Assembly (NCBI GenBank): GCA_018340805.1
Contig: JACMZG010001914.1
Location: 50,521,044-50,585,043, forward strand
Direction: 5' to 3'
Origin: Microvelia longipes
Lineage: Eukaryota > Arthropoda > Insecta > Hemiptera > Veliidae
Length of the DNA: 64,000 nucleotides
Position numbers and translations under genes: made by a program. Position 1 is the first letter of the stretch; each line of letters begins with the position of its first letter. Positions 34,201 to 39,398 of this stretch are shown here, piece by piece. The notes under the pieces were generated by a model. It had not been told where the DNA came from. It searched no databases and saw only the letters and a list, made by a program, of their open reading frames with translations.

Positions 34201-35342
34201 ATGCTTCTTTGCTCAGCAATCTAGTTCTCTCTATTTTCGGATTATACTTAACACCCTTTAAAAGGTGTACTGTAACGATCCCGATTTCGACTACCGCCAT
34301 GCAACACATCCCATAGGGTTTTAGGGGTTTTTCCAAAGAGGTGGTTAGAGGTGGTTATCCTCTCCAATAAAAAAAACAAACTCAACAGGTTACAAATTTT
34401 TTAAAAACGCTTTTAGAAGGAGAAACCGGCTCATCCCTAAATATATTTTTTACTTGTTATCAGCCTCTAACTTGATTTATGTACTAATTTATAATTGGTT
34501 TTATAATTATGACTAACTTATACAATGATTTCCGAGCCATTTTTTTGCTCACTCTCTTGCAGGTATTTACGCGTAAGTTAGTGTTATCTTTGAACCGTGT
34601 TATGACACGCTGCGGTCATACGCCACCGCTTATTCTGCACGCTTCGCTAACTTTGCCAGGTGCACGAGTATTATGAGTTCTGTAACCTTATCTTGTGCTG
34701 CGATGTTGTCTATACAATATACAATTTACAGAGTATAAGATTTATAACGCGCTATAATAATCTTATAAATATAAGGCAGCAGTTATAGTCAGTTCATTTT
34801 TGTACACATATGTTATAAATTCTGAGTGAATATTGTGGACAAGAATATTGAGCGAATTTTAATTAAACCTTGTGGGTGATAAATAATAAATTATAACTAA
34901 AACTTTTTAAAAAGGACATATAGACATATTTGATAATCGAAGAATCAGCTACCGTCGACACTCGCTGTCGGATATGAATATCCCTGGACCGGTTTCGGCA
35001 TAACACCATCATCAAATCGTCGTGCTCATTGAGACTAGATTCACTGATATAACTTAATTAGTTGAGAGCTCGAGTGTTGCCCCGCCTGCTGATGATGGCG
35101 TTATGCTGAAACCGGTCCAGGGATATATCCAACAGCAAGTATCGACGGTAGCTGATTCTTCGATTGCTTCTTCAAGTTGCGGTAAATACAACCTTTTTAA
35201 TATTTGATAATATTGAAAAAAAAAATTAAAAATACTCACGGACTAGTAACTGAACATCTGAATGGTCTATCCAAGTACTATTACCTCCACACTCACACAT
35301 TAAAAATAGTGTAGAAACTATCACATATTGTATCACAGCCAT
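9766..35342 (-). CDS. Three-exon gene for a 176-residue secreted protein of unknown family (whole gene span)
   Basis: Exons at 35240-35342, 11165-11251 and 9766-10106 have consensus splice sites, compatible phases (1 then 1) and a joined length of 531 bases, exactly 177 codons. Residues 1-19 form a signal peptide ([19 protein letters not shown]). Sequons NST, NIS, NKS and NHT mark a protein that passes through the secretory pathway. Mature cysteines lie at about 69, 81, 97 and 116. After a Ser/Asn-rich stretch (149-156), the C-terminus is hydrophobic ([12 protein letters not shown]), like a GPI-attachment signal or a single membrane anchor. I recognise no domain. The first intron, about 24 kb, is full of transposons, so an unseen phase-compatible exon cannot be excluded. 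The AATAAA polyadenylation hexamer overlaps the stop codon. Confidence 0.6.
10238..10274 (-). ncRNA. Hammerhead ribozyme motif, class A (left arm)
   Basis: Reading the minus strand: stem I CCTG, core CTGATGA, stem II GGC/GCC with a five-base loop, GAAA, the short palindromic stem III around ACCGGT, cleavage triplet GTC, then CAGG, which pairs with the opening CCTG. All invariant core bases are present. The very short stem III suggests action as a dimer, as known for other short-stem-III hammerheads. Confidence 0.75.
10349..10385 (+). ncRNA. Hammerhead ribozyme motif, class A (right arm)
   Basis: Stem I CCTG (10349-10352), core CTGATGA (10353-10359), stem II GGC/GCC (10361-10371), GAAA (10372-10375), stem III within ACCGGT, triplet GTC ending at 10381 with cleavage predicted after it, and closing CAGG (10382-10385). 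The sequence is the exact mirror of the left-arm motif. Confidence 0.75.
10441..10560. other. Non-coding, no gene seen
   Basis: Intron sequence with a GAGCGAAGCTC mini-palindrome (10515-10525). Nothing else was recognised. Confidence 0.3.
10565..10735 (+). repeat. Two adjoining short tandem repeats
   Basis: About 10570-10635 repeats a pyrimidine-rich unit (TTTTTTCCGTGTAC and variants). From about 10645 to 10715, four copies of a 19-bp unit GTATGGCAGCCTGTT(N)4 follow. Confidence 0.8.
11165..11251 (-). CDS. Exon 2 of the unknown secreted protein
   Basis: This 87-base exon lies between an acceptor (TGTTGCAG) and a strong donor (A|GTACGT). It needs one base from exon 1 and leaves one base for exon 3, so both junction phases match. 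It encodes residues 35-63, beginning [19 protein letters not shown], a charged and probably beta-rich segment without cysteine. It was found from its splice sites and coding-like composition, being too short to stand out as an open frame. Confidence 0.6.
11385..11740. mobile_element. Foldback element with class B hammerhead-like cores
   Basis: The arms run from GGAACGAAGAAAAGAGTCTC (about 11391) to its reverse complement near 11735. Both contain a CTGATGA core next to GGCA. The left arm (minus strand) also keeps the stem II partner AGGTT and GAAAGC, while the right arm reads GTTAAGC in place of GAAA. The loop (about 11530-11590) is AT-rich. The outer GTGGAGAGACTC box recurs next to every class B copy. 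Confidence 0.7.
11960..12210. repeat. (TA)n microsatellite with GATATA interruptions
   Basis: Almost pure alternating TA with a few GATATA and TATTATA breaks over about 250 bases. The open frame across it is meaningless. Confidence 0.95.
12650..13056. mobile_element. Foldback element, arms about 130 bp
   Basis: The left arm contains GGAGCCAAGTCTAGCGTAAA and ATCATTGGATA. The right arm (about 12925-13050) is its reverse complement, ending TTTACGCTAGACTTGGCTCC. No coding capacity. Short related text (TTGCGTAAAAAGTTATGA) occurs near 15780, suggesting a dispersed family. Confidence 0.75.
13057..13470. other. Non-coding with a degenerate TATATTAACTGTATATA repeat
   Basis: From 13265 to 13430 a unit of about 55 bp around ATATATTAACTGTATATA is repeated about three times. 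No gene was seen. Confidence 0.5.
13475..13670 (-). repeat. Dispersed repeat R2 (copy 1)
   Basis: GGCAAAATGCCATGTAACAA and TACTTGAAGTA are shared with 52630-52870 in opposite orientation. Both copies also have a GC-rich end with GCGGCTACGGGC (here) or GCCCGTAGCCACTGAG (there). It is a SINE-like length, but I see no clear polymerase III boxes. Confidence 0.5.
14030..14240 (+). repeat. Hairpin-forming tandem repeat, unit about 40 bp
   Basis: The unit has GTGCCTGTATGATTATATAG followed by GCACTCTAATTTATGCTAGA. GAGTGCCTGTAT and ATATAGGCACTC are inverted, so each unit forms a hairpin. About five copies, the later ones rearranged. One isolated perfect hairpin of the same sequence lies at 50950-50989. 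Confidence 0.85.
14241..14940 (+). repeat. Dispersed repeat S (copy) with GAGTCCGAAG box
   Basis: The text from TTGAAACTTTGTACAAAATC through the block with GCGAGTCCGAAGACG to GAGGTACCCCGTTCC recurs, more or less complete, at 24100-24660, 28330-28960, 39000-39900 and 47935-48400. It looks like an old interspersed element without coding capacity. Confidence 0.55.
14951..15269 (+). mobile_element. MITE-2 copy
   Basis: Starts TAGAGATATATTACTATAGG and ends GCCCCTCTAGTATATATCTC. The interior shares AAAGTAACCTGACCACCTTT with the copy at 33688. This is the cleanest copy, about 319 bp, with no coding capacity. Confidence 0.7.
15270..16350. other. Non-coding; part of repeat S at 15330-15450
   Basis: 15330-15450 carries the inverted repeat S signature (AAAACACCTGAACACGGATA). 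The rest is AT-rich with no gene recognised. Confidence 0.4.
16360..16545. other. GC-richer island of unknown nature
   Basis: A block with CGCGCCACTTTGGTGTCGAC and CCCCCCGCGATGCAAG stands out against the AT-rich flanks. All frames are broken or short. It could be a fragment of a long terminal repeat or a non-coding exon. Confidence 0.3.
17725..18220 (+). pseudogene. LTR-retrotransposon gag-like remnant (BEL/Pao type suspected)
   Basis: ATG at 17725 starts [20 protein letters not shown] and then meets a stop. After a frame change come [21 protein letters not shown] and, in another frame, [17 protein letters not shown] run of charged helices with a KRLDxYFxxxNxxHDxL pattern, followed by EEYQ, resembles the N-terminal helical gag domain of BEL/Pao elements. 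No pol, protease or clear terminal repeat was found. At least two frameshifts and two stops make it dead. The class assignment is tentative. Confidence 0.45.
18221..18659. other. Non-coding, no gene seen
   Basis: The 78-codon frame at 18225-18461 has no recognised motif and probably continues the decayed retroelement body. AT-rich sequence follows. Confidence 0.35.
19036..19120. repeat. (TA)n microsatellite
   Basis: Alternating TA directly adjoins the foldback that starts at 19124. The matching outer edge of that foldback at 20305 also abuts (TA)n, consistent with insertion into a TA tract. Confidence 0.9.
19124..20305. mobile_element. Foldback DNA element, arms about 430 bp
   Basis: The left terminus reads GTGGTGTTTCATATAAGATG, and the right terminus ends TATATGAAACACCCTG. 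The inverted arms continue through GGAGGTGATAGTA, TTTGACCTCACATCA and GCATTTAGAGG to about 19555 and from about 19860. The central 300 bases encode nothing recognisable. The CAGGGTGTTTCA type of end is common in insect terminal-inverted-repeat elements. Confidence 0.75.
20302..20392. repeat. (TA)n microsatellite
   Basis: Alternating TA next to the right end of the foldback element. Confidence 0.9.
20780..21330 (+). repeat. Dispersed repeat R4 (copy 1)
   Basis: AACACGCCATCTTTCGAATA, TTGAAAACCAGG and a CCAGTCCGAGGTCAATGCGA-like line are shared with 31200-31500, where the last part has been amplified in tandem. No coding capacity seen. Confidence 0.6.
21430..21965 (-). pseudogene. Non-LTR retrotransposon 3' fragment
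   Basis: On the minus strand the segment starts [19 protein letters not shown], matching the conserved [14 protein letters not shown] region after the thumb of LINE reverse transcriptases. Several stops and shifts follow. The downstream edge (about 21430) is an AATAAATAA-type tail on the minus strand, as expected for a LINE 3' end. It is shorter than the 8076-9060 relic and from a different lineage. Confidence 0.6.
22112..22190 (+). repeat. tRNA-like segment (possible SINE head)
   Basis: GGATTCGAATCTAG fits a polymerase III B box (GGTTCGAATCC with changes) and follows a stem-like GGGCTCTGAAGGGCCC. A proper cloverleaf and A box are not convincing, so it is not called a tRNA gene. Confidence 0.35.
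22600..24100. other. Non-coding with a repeat S piece and a tRNA-like B box
   Basis: GGTTCGAATCCCAGCCGGGG at 22675-22694 resembles a tRNA 3' half. 22850-23060 carries the repeat S line with ACAGACAGACAACTTTGTGA. The remainder to 24100 is AT-rich without gene signals. Confidence 0.4.
24100..24660 (+). repeat. Dispersed repeat S (copy)
   Basis: Shares GAAACTTGGCACATATGTTA, TTTTATGATTTTTGCCGAGT, ACAAACAGACAAACAAATTT and GATAATTCCGGTGTCATACC with the other copies. It ends in a block with CTCGCTTCGCTCGTTCTC, the same box as in the satellite at 41 kb. Confidence 0.65.
24804..25010 (+). mobile_element. tRNA-derived SINE (copy 1)
   Basis: The head reads ACCCGTGGTGTAGTGGTTAA (A box TGTAGTGGTTAAGGT), and 52 bases later GGGTTCAATCCCAGCACGGG carries the B box and closes the acceptor stem against CCCGTG. 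A unique body with ACCACGTCCTTCAGAAGGGA follows. An inverted, clearly homologous copy lies at 57275-57487. Two copies with the same tRNA-like head and body show a SINE family rather than a tRNA gene. Confidence 0.85.
25498..25645. mobile_element. MITE-3, minimal palindromic copy
   Basis: CACAATTTAATTGTGCGAGA...CAAGCAAAATG is followed at once by its reverse complement (TTGCTTGTTACATTCCCTAG...AATTATATTGTG), giving arms of about 50 bp with almost no loop. The flank ACTATTCATGTTTTGCAAAA is shared with the larger copy at 54872-55115. Confidence 0.75.
25646..26245. other. Non-coding, no gene seen
   Basis: Ordinary AT-rich sequence; no exon, repeat or RNA gene recognised. Confidence 0.4.
26248..26365. 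repeat. (TA)n microsatellite with (GTAT)n edge
   Basis: About 60 bases of alternating TA are followed by imperfect TATA and a short (TATG)n run. Confidence 0.95.
26366..27139. other. Non-coding, no gene seen
   Basis: The 138-codon minus-strand frame from 27205 begins inside a hammerhead foldback and shows no domain, so it is not called. GCCGGGCGAATTTGCTTTGC at 26580 resembles the GTCGGGCGAATTTCCTTTGG line at 32040, a dispersed repeat. Confidence 0.4.
27173..27215 (-). ncRNA. Hammerhead ribozyme motif, class B
   Basis: Minus strand: stem I GGCA, core CTGAGGA (allowed N7 change), stem II GACCT/AGGTT with a five-base loop, GAAA, a stem III of three pairs with a two-base loop (AGC-CG-GTT), then T and stem I TGTC. 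TGTC pairs with GGCA using one G-U. The 33982-34021 copy changes the stem III partner from G-U to G-C, a compensatory difference that supports this fold. Confidence 0.65.
27354..27395 (+). ncRNA. Hammerhead-like motif, class B (right arm)
   Basis: GGCACTGAGGATGACC and AGGTTGAAAGCCGTTTGGTC mirror the left-arm motif. One G of stem III is missing and the 3' stem I strand is GGTC instead of TGTC, so activity is doubtful. Confidence 0.5.
27456..28199. other. Non-coding, no gene seen
   Basis: AT-rich with short ATTATTATT runs. Nothing recognised. Confidence 0.4.
28200..28960 (+). repeat. Dispersed repeat S (copy)
   Basis: Contains GAACGGGTTACGTTTCCTCA, CTTATACATGGCTACATGC, CACATAGACAGACAGACAAC and a duplicated GTGATTCCGGTGATATCCCAG line. 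Near 28310 the sequence GCTGCTTAACTTTTATGATT matches, inverted, the edge of the 5S-derived piece at 39352. Confidence 0.6.
29238..29330 (+). repeat. Class B hammerhead relic, single copy
   Basis: CCGGTTGATGATGACTTCAT followed by GTTAGGCTTTCC is a mutated class B core (CTGATGA to TTGATGA, GAAA lost). The typical TTTGTGGAGAGAGTCTC box follows 30 bases later. Confidence 0.5.
29331..30770. other. Non-coding, no gene seen
   Basis: A GC-richer patch at 29755-29945 (CAAGGCCAAGTTTTCCCATA onward) has broken frames. The rest is AT-rich. Confidence 0.4.
30775..30912. repeat. Palindromic tandem repeat, unit about 31 bp, four copies
   Basis: The unit is TTTACGTCCCTAGGGACGTAA, whose core is palindromic, plus an ATATGTG spacer. 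Small deletions occur in copy three. It is a chain of hairpins. Confidence 0.9.
31112..31206. repeat. (TA)n microsatellite
   Basis: Alternating TA with TAATATATA breaks, inserted between the two halves of repeat R4. Confidence 0.95.
31207..31925 (+). repeat. Repeat R4 (copy 2) grading into a tandem array of about 146-bp units
   Basis: After the R4 signature (ACACTCTATCTTTCGAACAG), the phrase GCTGAATCGAATGAAACCGG starts units at about 31437, 31586 and 31733. A degenerate fourth unit starts at about 31880. Each unit also has GTCGATACGACCACT and GAGTAGGGTGTCGTTTTC. The R4 copy at 20780 has only one such unit, so the array grew locally. Confidence 0.8.
31930..32153 (+). repeat. Two tRNA-like (B-box) repeat units
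   Basis: GGGTTCAAATCCTGGAAGGG (31941-31960) and GGGTTCAAATCCTAGTAGGG (32081-32100) are B-box plus acceptor-like 3' halves. Each is followed by ATAATTTTTTATCGTTTT and a line with GGCGCGGTGGTCGCATGTCG (A-box-like GCGGTGGTCG). The order suggests tandem tRNA-derived SINE pieces feeding into the palindrome that follows. Confidence 0.55.
32154..32862. repeat. Long near-perfect palindrome, arms about 295 bp
   Basis: The left arm (32154-32447) begins AATTCTGGCGCGGTGGTCCG and ends CCAAAGGAAATGCGC. The right arm (32571-32862) is its reverse complement with only a few mismatches. The spacer is about 120 bases. No protein is encoded. Arms this similar imply a young inversion-duplication. An RNA across it would fold into a hairpin of about 290 pairs. 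Confidence 0.85.
33180..33670 (+). repeat. Degenerate tandem array of TTTATAATAAATAAATAAAC units
   Basis: A unit of about 30 bp combining CTTTATAATAAATAAA with a short variable spacer repeats about 15 times with much drift. Coding is impossible. Confidence 0.75.
33945..34074 (-). mobile_element. 130-bp class B hammerhead element with 13-bp target duplication
   Basis: The 13-mer GAGCTCAAAAAAT occurs at 33932-33944 and again at 34075-34087, perfect direct repeats that bracket this segment. The uninterrupted MITE-2 copies have a single equivalent site. The segment carries the GTGGAGAGACTTG box and the hammerhead at 33982-34021. A short insert with a target duplication fits retroposition of a small RNA, as for a truncated Penelope-like element or a hammerhead-based non-autonomous element. 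Confidence 0.8.
33982..34021 (-). ncRNA. Hammerhead ribozyme motif, class B (best copy)
   Basis: Minus strand: stem I GGCA, core CTGATGA, stem II GACC/GGTT with an AAAA loop, GAAA, stem III AGC-TG-GCT (three pairs, two-base loop), triplet CTC, then TGTC, which closes stem I. All conserved core bases are present and the cleavage triplet satisfies the NUH rule. Confidence 0.7.
34151..34932. other. Non-coding, no gene seen
   Basis: Contains short TATACCTCTAGTG duplications from the MITE-2 end, then mixed sequence with a GC-richer patch at 34560-34690. No supported exon. Confidence 0.35.
34933..35165. mobile_element. Foldback element with class A hammerhead (second copy)
   Basis: Arms matching the element at 10190-10440: AATCGAAGAATCAGCTACCG on the left and its reverse complement on the right. 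The left inner part diverges (ATCATCAAATCGTCGTGCTC), which damages that arm's core (TTGATGA). The right arm is intact. Confidence 0.75.
35085..35121 (+). ncRNA. Hammerhead ribozyme motif, class A
   Basis: CCTG (35085-35088), CTGATGA, stem II GGC/GCT (one G-U), GAAA (35108-35111), ACCGGT stem III, triplet GTC ending at 35117, CAGG closing. It is identical to 10349-10385 except for one stem II base and is probably competent. Confidence 0.7.
35240..35342 (-). CDS. Exon 1 of the unknown secreted protein (signal peptide)
   Basis: ATG at 35342-35340 opens 34 codons, followed by one base before the donor C|GTGAGT at 35239. Residues 4-15 are strongly hydrophobic, and the likely signal-peptidase site is after about residue 18-20. 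The first sequon, NST, follows directly. An in-frame start further upstream is not needed, because the hydrophobic core begins right after this ATG. The exon lies next to a class A hammerhead foldback (34933-35165) in the intron. Confidence 0.65.
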
Positions 35343-35789
35343 TTTAAACACAATTGTGCTATTTTCACAAAACAAATGCCTACTAAATCATGTAAACTCT
35401 TAACAGCTAAAAGATTATTTTAACTGAATTGGATCGAATGATGAGCGAGAATAAAATAATTTTTGTGACTTCAAGGTAAAATTAGCACTTGAACAAAAGG
35501 AAATCAAATAATTATAATTAATTTAGGAGCGTCTCTAATTAAACCAATTATATAATAATATTTAATCTAAACTTATAAAATATGTATTTATTATTGCAGT
35601 CAATTGATTTTAAAGCTTTTATACATTATTATTTAATCAAAGTGTCACTGTATTTCAGTGTTGACTTTTAAAGAAATAATGCATTACTCTTTATACCGAT
35701 TTTTTTAAGTTTTTTTTTTTTTCTTTATTATCAAAAAATTAAATTAAAATTAATATTAAGTTTTTTAAAATCGCGATGTATTAAAGATT
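35343..35789. other. Likely promoter/5' UTR side of the unknown secreted gene
   Basis: Immediately upstream of the minus-strand ATG at 35342. AT-rich, no convincing TATA element or initiator, no repeats recognised. Confidence 0.3.
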
Positions 35790-36000
35790 ATTGTGGGCGG
35801 AGACTGGCATGTTGTGGACTTGTTGCCTGGCCGACAGACACTGAATCGACTGGCCACCCCGAGCATTGATCGGATCTAGCGAGCCCTCTTTTACTCGCCC
35901 CGTGGAGACTGGGCAGCTTGGGTCGTCTTGAGTTATCGAATATACCGGTGTTCGAGCCCTCGTTTTCATATCGCATCGGCCTTGGCATCCTTCTCCCGGA
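35790..36000. other. GC-rich island about 450 bp upstream of the gene 2 start codon
   Basis: This 200-bp block is markedly richer in G+C and CpG than its surroundings and is open in two minus-strand frames (for example MRYENEGSNTGIFDNS...). Neither frame has a domain or clear splice sites. Its place upstream of exon 1 fits a promoter-linked CpG island or a non-coding first exon. A fragment of another gene or retroelement is possible. Confidence 0.35.
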
Positions 36001-36139
36001 CGTTTTCCTATTTGATAATTTTTTTGATAATTATTTTCAAACTAATGCACTGTTTCGGAATAGCAGTAAAAGTCGATGCTAGTTTTACAGTTTTTTTACC
36101 TTCTTTAATACGAGAAAAGGGGATTCTAACAGCCAAAAA

Positions 36140-36945
36140 TCGTGATTCAAAGTCCGCAGCAGCGCCACCGTCGCTGATAAGAAATTGATAACGAAACGGT
36201 GATCGTTGTTAAAGTCCTTATGGGAGTTTTTTGGTTTTTCTTATTTGTGACGATTATTTCTTTAAATTTTTTATCAAAGTGCTTTAATTTAATTAATTTT
36301 AGGGCGTATGAACTCAGTAGAATCACTATTTCATTGAAAAAATAGGTTTTTAATGGGTTGTCACGAGTATTTAAATTGAATTATAAGAAGGTGAAAATCA
36401 CAATATAGTGTTTTATTTTATTTATTGTTAATTAATGTTACTTTTAATTAATTTTAGTTTACACAAACACACAAAATTACCTTTTTATTGCATTAAATTG
36501 TTTAAATTAGTTGTTACAGGTATTTAAATTAACTGATAACAAGCCGATTTTCACCGTAATGGGGTTATAATTTATAAATAAATTTTATTTACACAATAAA
36601 TTCACTTTTTTGTAAAATGTTTGTTTAAATTATCCGTTTAGGTTTTATTATTTCTGGTTTAAATCGGACAAATCCAAGTCTGTTGTGATAAGAGCCTGAT
36701 TCTATATTTCAAATCCTAGAATAATCGAAGTCTTTATCTATGAAGTGTTGACAATTTTTTTTAGCATCGATGGGTGATCCATTAATTTTTACTTTATTTG
36801 TTACAAATTAACTAACAATAAAGTAATAAAAAAAGAATTTTTATCGGTTCCCATGCTAATCCTATGATAAAATAAATTCGATTGCCCTTTCGTTTTCCCG
36901 CTATGGTATTGCCAACCTTACAACTATCTCTTTGAATCGCGAATA
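36140..36945 (+). mobile_element. MITE-1 copy a (TTCGCG termini)
   Basis: Begins CGTGATTCAAAGTCCGCAGC (first TIR mutated) and ends CTCTTTGAATCGCGAATA. About 800 bp, AT-rich interior, no transposase. Shares full length with copies at 37858-38638 (same orientation) and 53692-54518 (inverted). Confidence 0.8.
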
Positions 36946-37224
36946 TATAGCTGAACTAAAATCTTGAAGTTTGTAGCACTGACTGGCAACAAGGGCTATC
37001 ATAAGGGATAAGGGATTTGACAAAAAGTTGATTCATTTAAATTTGTTCAATATTAAAGGCAAAATTTTTATGCGTTTTGGGTAAATTGTTAGTTCTTATA
37101 CTTATTTTTAAAAAAATAAACTCTTTAACTGTAACTCTCTTGAAATAAAATAACTCTCTTGAACTGTGGAGGGACTTTTTATTCTTTCGTTCTATTACGA
37201 TAGACTCCATTTATGCTTACTCTA
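36946..37224. other. Non-coding between two MITE-1 copies
   Basis: Includes at 37135-37205 a class B element tail (GAACTGTGGAGGGAC then ATTACGATAGACTCCATTTA) without its ribozyme core. Confidence 0.4.
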
Positions 37225-37510
37225 AATCACATAAAAATTATAAGTTATTGGTCCAGTTAGGTCTTGAGTGGTCACTGACAGCTGTAGTACATAAAGATAT
37301 GTTATCAGTTATTGGTCCAGTTAGATATGAGTCGTCACTGACAGCTCTAGTACATAAAGATATTGTTTTATCAGTTATTGTTCAGTTAGATCTCAAGTCG
37401 TCATGGCAGCTCTAGTACTTAAAGAGATGTTATCAGTTATTGGCCCAGTTAGATCTTGAGTCGTGAATGGCAGCTATAGTACAGAAATAGATGTTATTAA
37501 ATAATAGTGA
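37225..37510 (+). repeat. Tandem repeat, unit about 64 bp, four to five copies
   Basis: The unit contains TTATTGGTCCAGTTAGATCT, GAGTCGTCACTGACAGCT and TAGTACATAAAGATATGTTATCAG-like text, with drift increasing to the right. Confidence 0.85.
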
Positions 37511-37857
37511 GAAATAGATGCTTTCAGATAATGGTCCAGTATTAAGTGGTAAATGTCATGCTTATCGCTTTAACCTTTAATAGTGAGTAATTTCCTGTGA
37601 TAAAGAGATTCAAGTCACTTTCCAATGTGACCTTAAAGACGAGAATAGAATGAGATAATGGCAAGCGATGCTATTAATATTTTATGATTGGTTTTGTGGA
37701 GGGGCCTAGGTAAGAAAGGCATAATATGAGTCTTTAAACGGATATTATAAGTACTGGTATATTCCGTTAACAATTGATAGGCCTAAATTCCACAGCCATT
37801 ATTGCATGTCCTTCATTTGGTTTAATTGGATGATATTGATACTTTTTCTCATTTATT

Positions 37858-38638
37858 TGCGATTCAAAGTCCTTAGCAGCGCCACCGTCGCTGATAAGAA
37901 ATTGATAACGAAAGGTGATTCTGGTTTTTCTTATTTGTGACGATTATATCTTTAAATTTTTTATCAAAGTGCTTTAATTTAATTAATTTTAGGGCGTATG
38001 AACTCAGTAGAATCACAATTCATTGAAAAATAGCGTTTTAATGGTTGTCACGAGTTTTTAAATTGAGTGATAAGAAAGATCATAATATAGTGTTTTATTT
38101 TATTTATTGTTAATTGATGTTACTTTTAATAATTTTAGTTTGCACAAAACACACAAAATTACCATTTAATTGCATTAAATTGTTTAAATTAGTTGTAACA
38201 GGTATTTAAATTAACTGATAAGAAGCCGATTTTCACTGTAATGGTGTTTTAATTTATTAATTAATTTTTTTACGGCACTAAATAATTAATAACTCAATAA
38301 ATTCATTTTTTGTAAAATGTTTGTTTTAAATTATCCGTTTAGGTTTTATTATTTCTGGGTTAAATCGGACGAATCCAATTCTGTAGTGATAAGAGCCTGA
38401 TTCTATATTAAATCCTGGAATTATCGAAATATTTATCTCTGACATATTTGCAATTTTTTTAGCACCGATGGTCGTTCTAATAATTTTCATCAATTTATCA
38501 CAAATTAACAAACAATAAATAATTAAAAGAAGAATTTTCAACGGCTCCATGCTAATCCTATGATAAAAAAATTTTTGATCACTTTTTCGTTTCCCACCAT
38601 TGGTATGCCAACCTTACCTTGCCTCTTTGAATCGCGAA
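37858..38638 (+). mobile_element. MITE-1 copy b
   Basis: Starts GCGATTCAAAGTCC and ends CTCTTTGAATCGCGAATA. On its minus strand, 38326-38550 is an open frame of 74 codons starting MEPLKILLLIIYCLLIC, with a signal-peptide-like start. The equivalent frame is shifted or start-less in the other copies, so it is not treated as a gene. Confidence 0.8.
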
Positions 38639-39351
38639 TACCGTAGGTATATTGAAGAAGTATCATGTTTGTACTAAAAATCCAAAACCTGCTTTTAAAT
38701 GTAGGTTTTGAAACCTATATTTACACTTAAATGATTCGTTTTAAGGGTTTTAAGACAATATGTTTTAGTTGTTTAAGTCCGGTGACCTAAAGTCCAGGTT
38801 TTGTCTCACTACATGATTGTGTGCATGTTGTGTGTTTGTTCGTACAATAATTCCTAGTGTATTTATACTAAAAGTTTTAAAACTTGTTACAAAACTCAAA
38901 ATTTAACCCCTCCTTTCCGCGTACTTAGTTTTTTAACACAACCTTTGTATTTCACCTCAACCCTTTAAAAAACGCCTACAGCAAAAATATATAATGCAAG
39001 CATATATTTTATTTAGGTACATCTAGTAACGGGGTAAATTTTGCAATGACAGCAAGTTGCGACAAATCATAAAACGCGGGGAAAATGAAGCGATCCGAAC
39101 GAAATTTTGGCACGTATGCATATGCTATGATAAGAATAATATATGTGCCAAGTTTTAACTCATCATCAGGCATTAGTTCAATTTTTATCAAATGATTGTG
39201 TACTTTCTTAAAAAAATTATAGAATCAGAAAATCCGATTGAGTTGAAATTTAGTACAAGTGTAATCTTTTATGTGGATCAATAGTACACTAAGTTTCTTT
39301 TCAATACGTCATGTATATCTATGATTTTTGTTGGATCATAAAAGTTAAGCA
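38639..39351 (+). repeat. Dispersed repeat S (copy), left part
   Basis: Carries ATTCCTAGTGTATTTATACT, GACAGCAAGTTGCGACAAAT and ATATGTGCCAAGTTTTAACTCA lines of the S family. Not coding. Confidence 0.55.
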
Positions 39352-39398
39352 GCATCGAGCGTGTCCGTGCCTGGATGGGTGACCGCTGGGAAAAAACA
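39352..39398 (+). repeat. 5S rRNA-derived fragment
   Basis: GTTAAGCAGCATCGAGCGTG, then CCTGGATGGGTGACCGC and TGGGAA, match the middle and 3' half of eukaryotic 5S rRNA (AAGCAACGTCGGGC ... CTTGGATGGGTGACCGCCTGGGAA). This region holds the internal A box, intermediate element and C box of the 5S promoter. The 5' third and the 3' end are missing, so it is a pseudogene or the remains of a 5S-derived (SINE3-type) retroposon inside repeat S. Confidence 0.75.

Noticed and set aside
39352..39398. Functional 5S rRNA gene
   Set aside because: Only the middle and part of the 3' half are present, with several substitutions and no 5' third.
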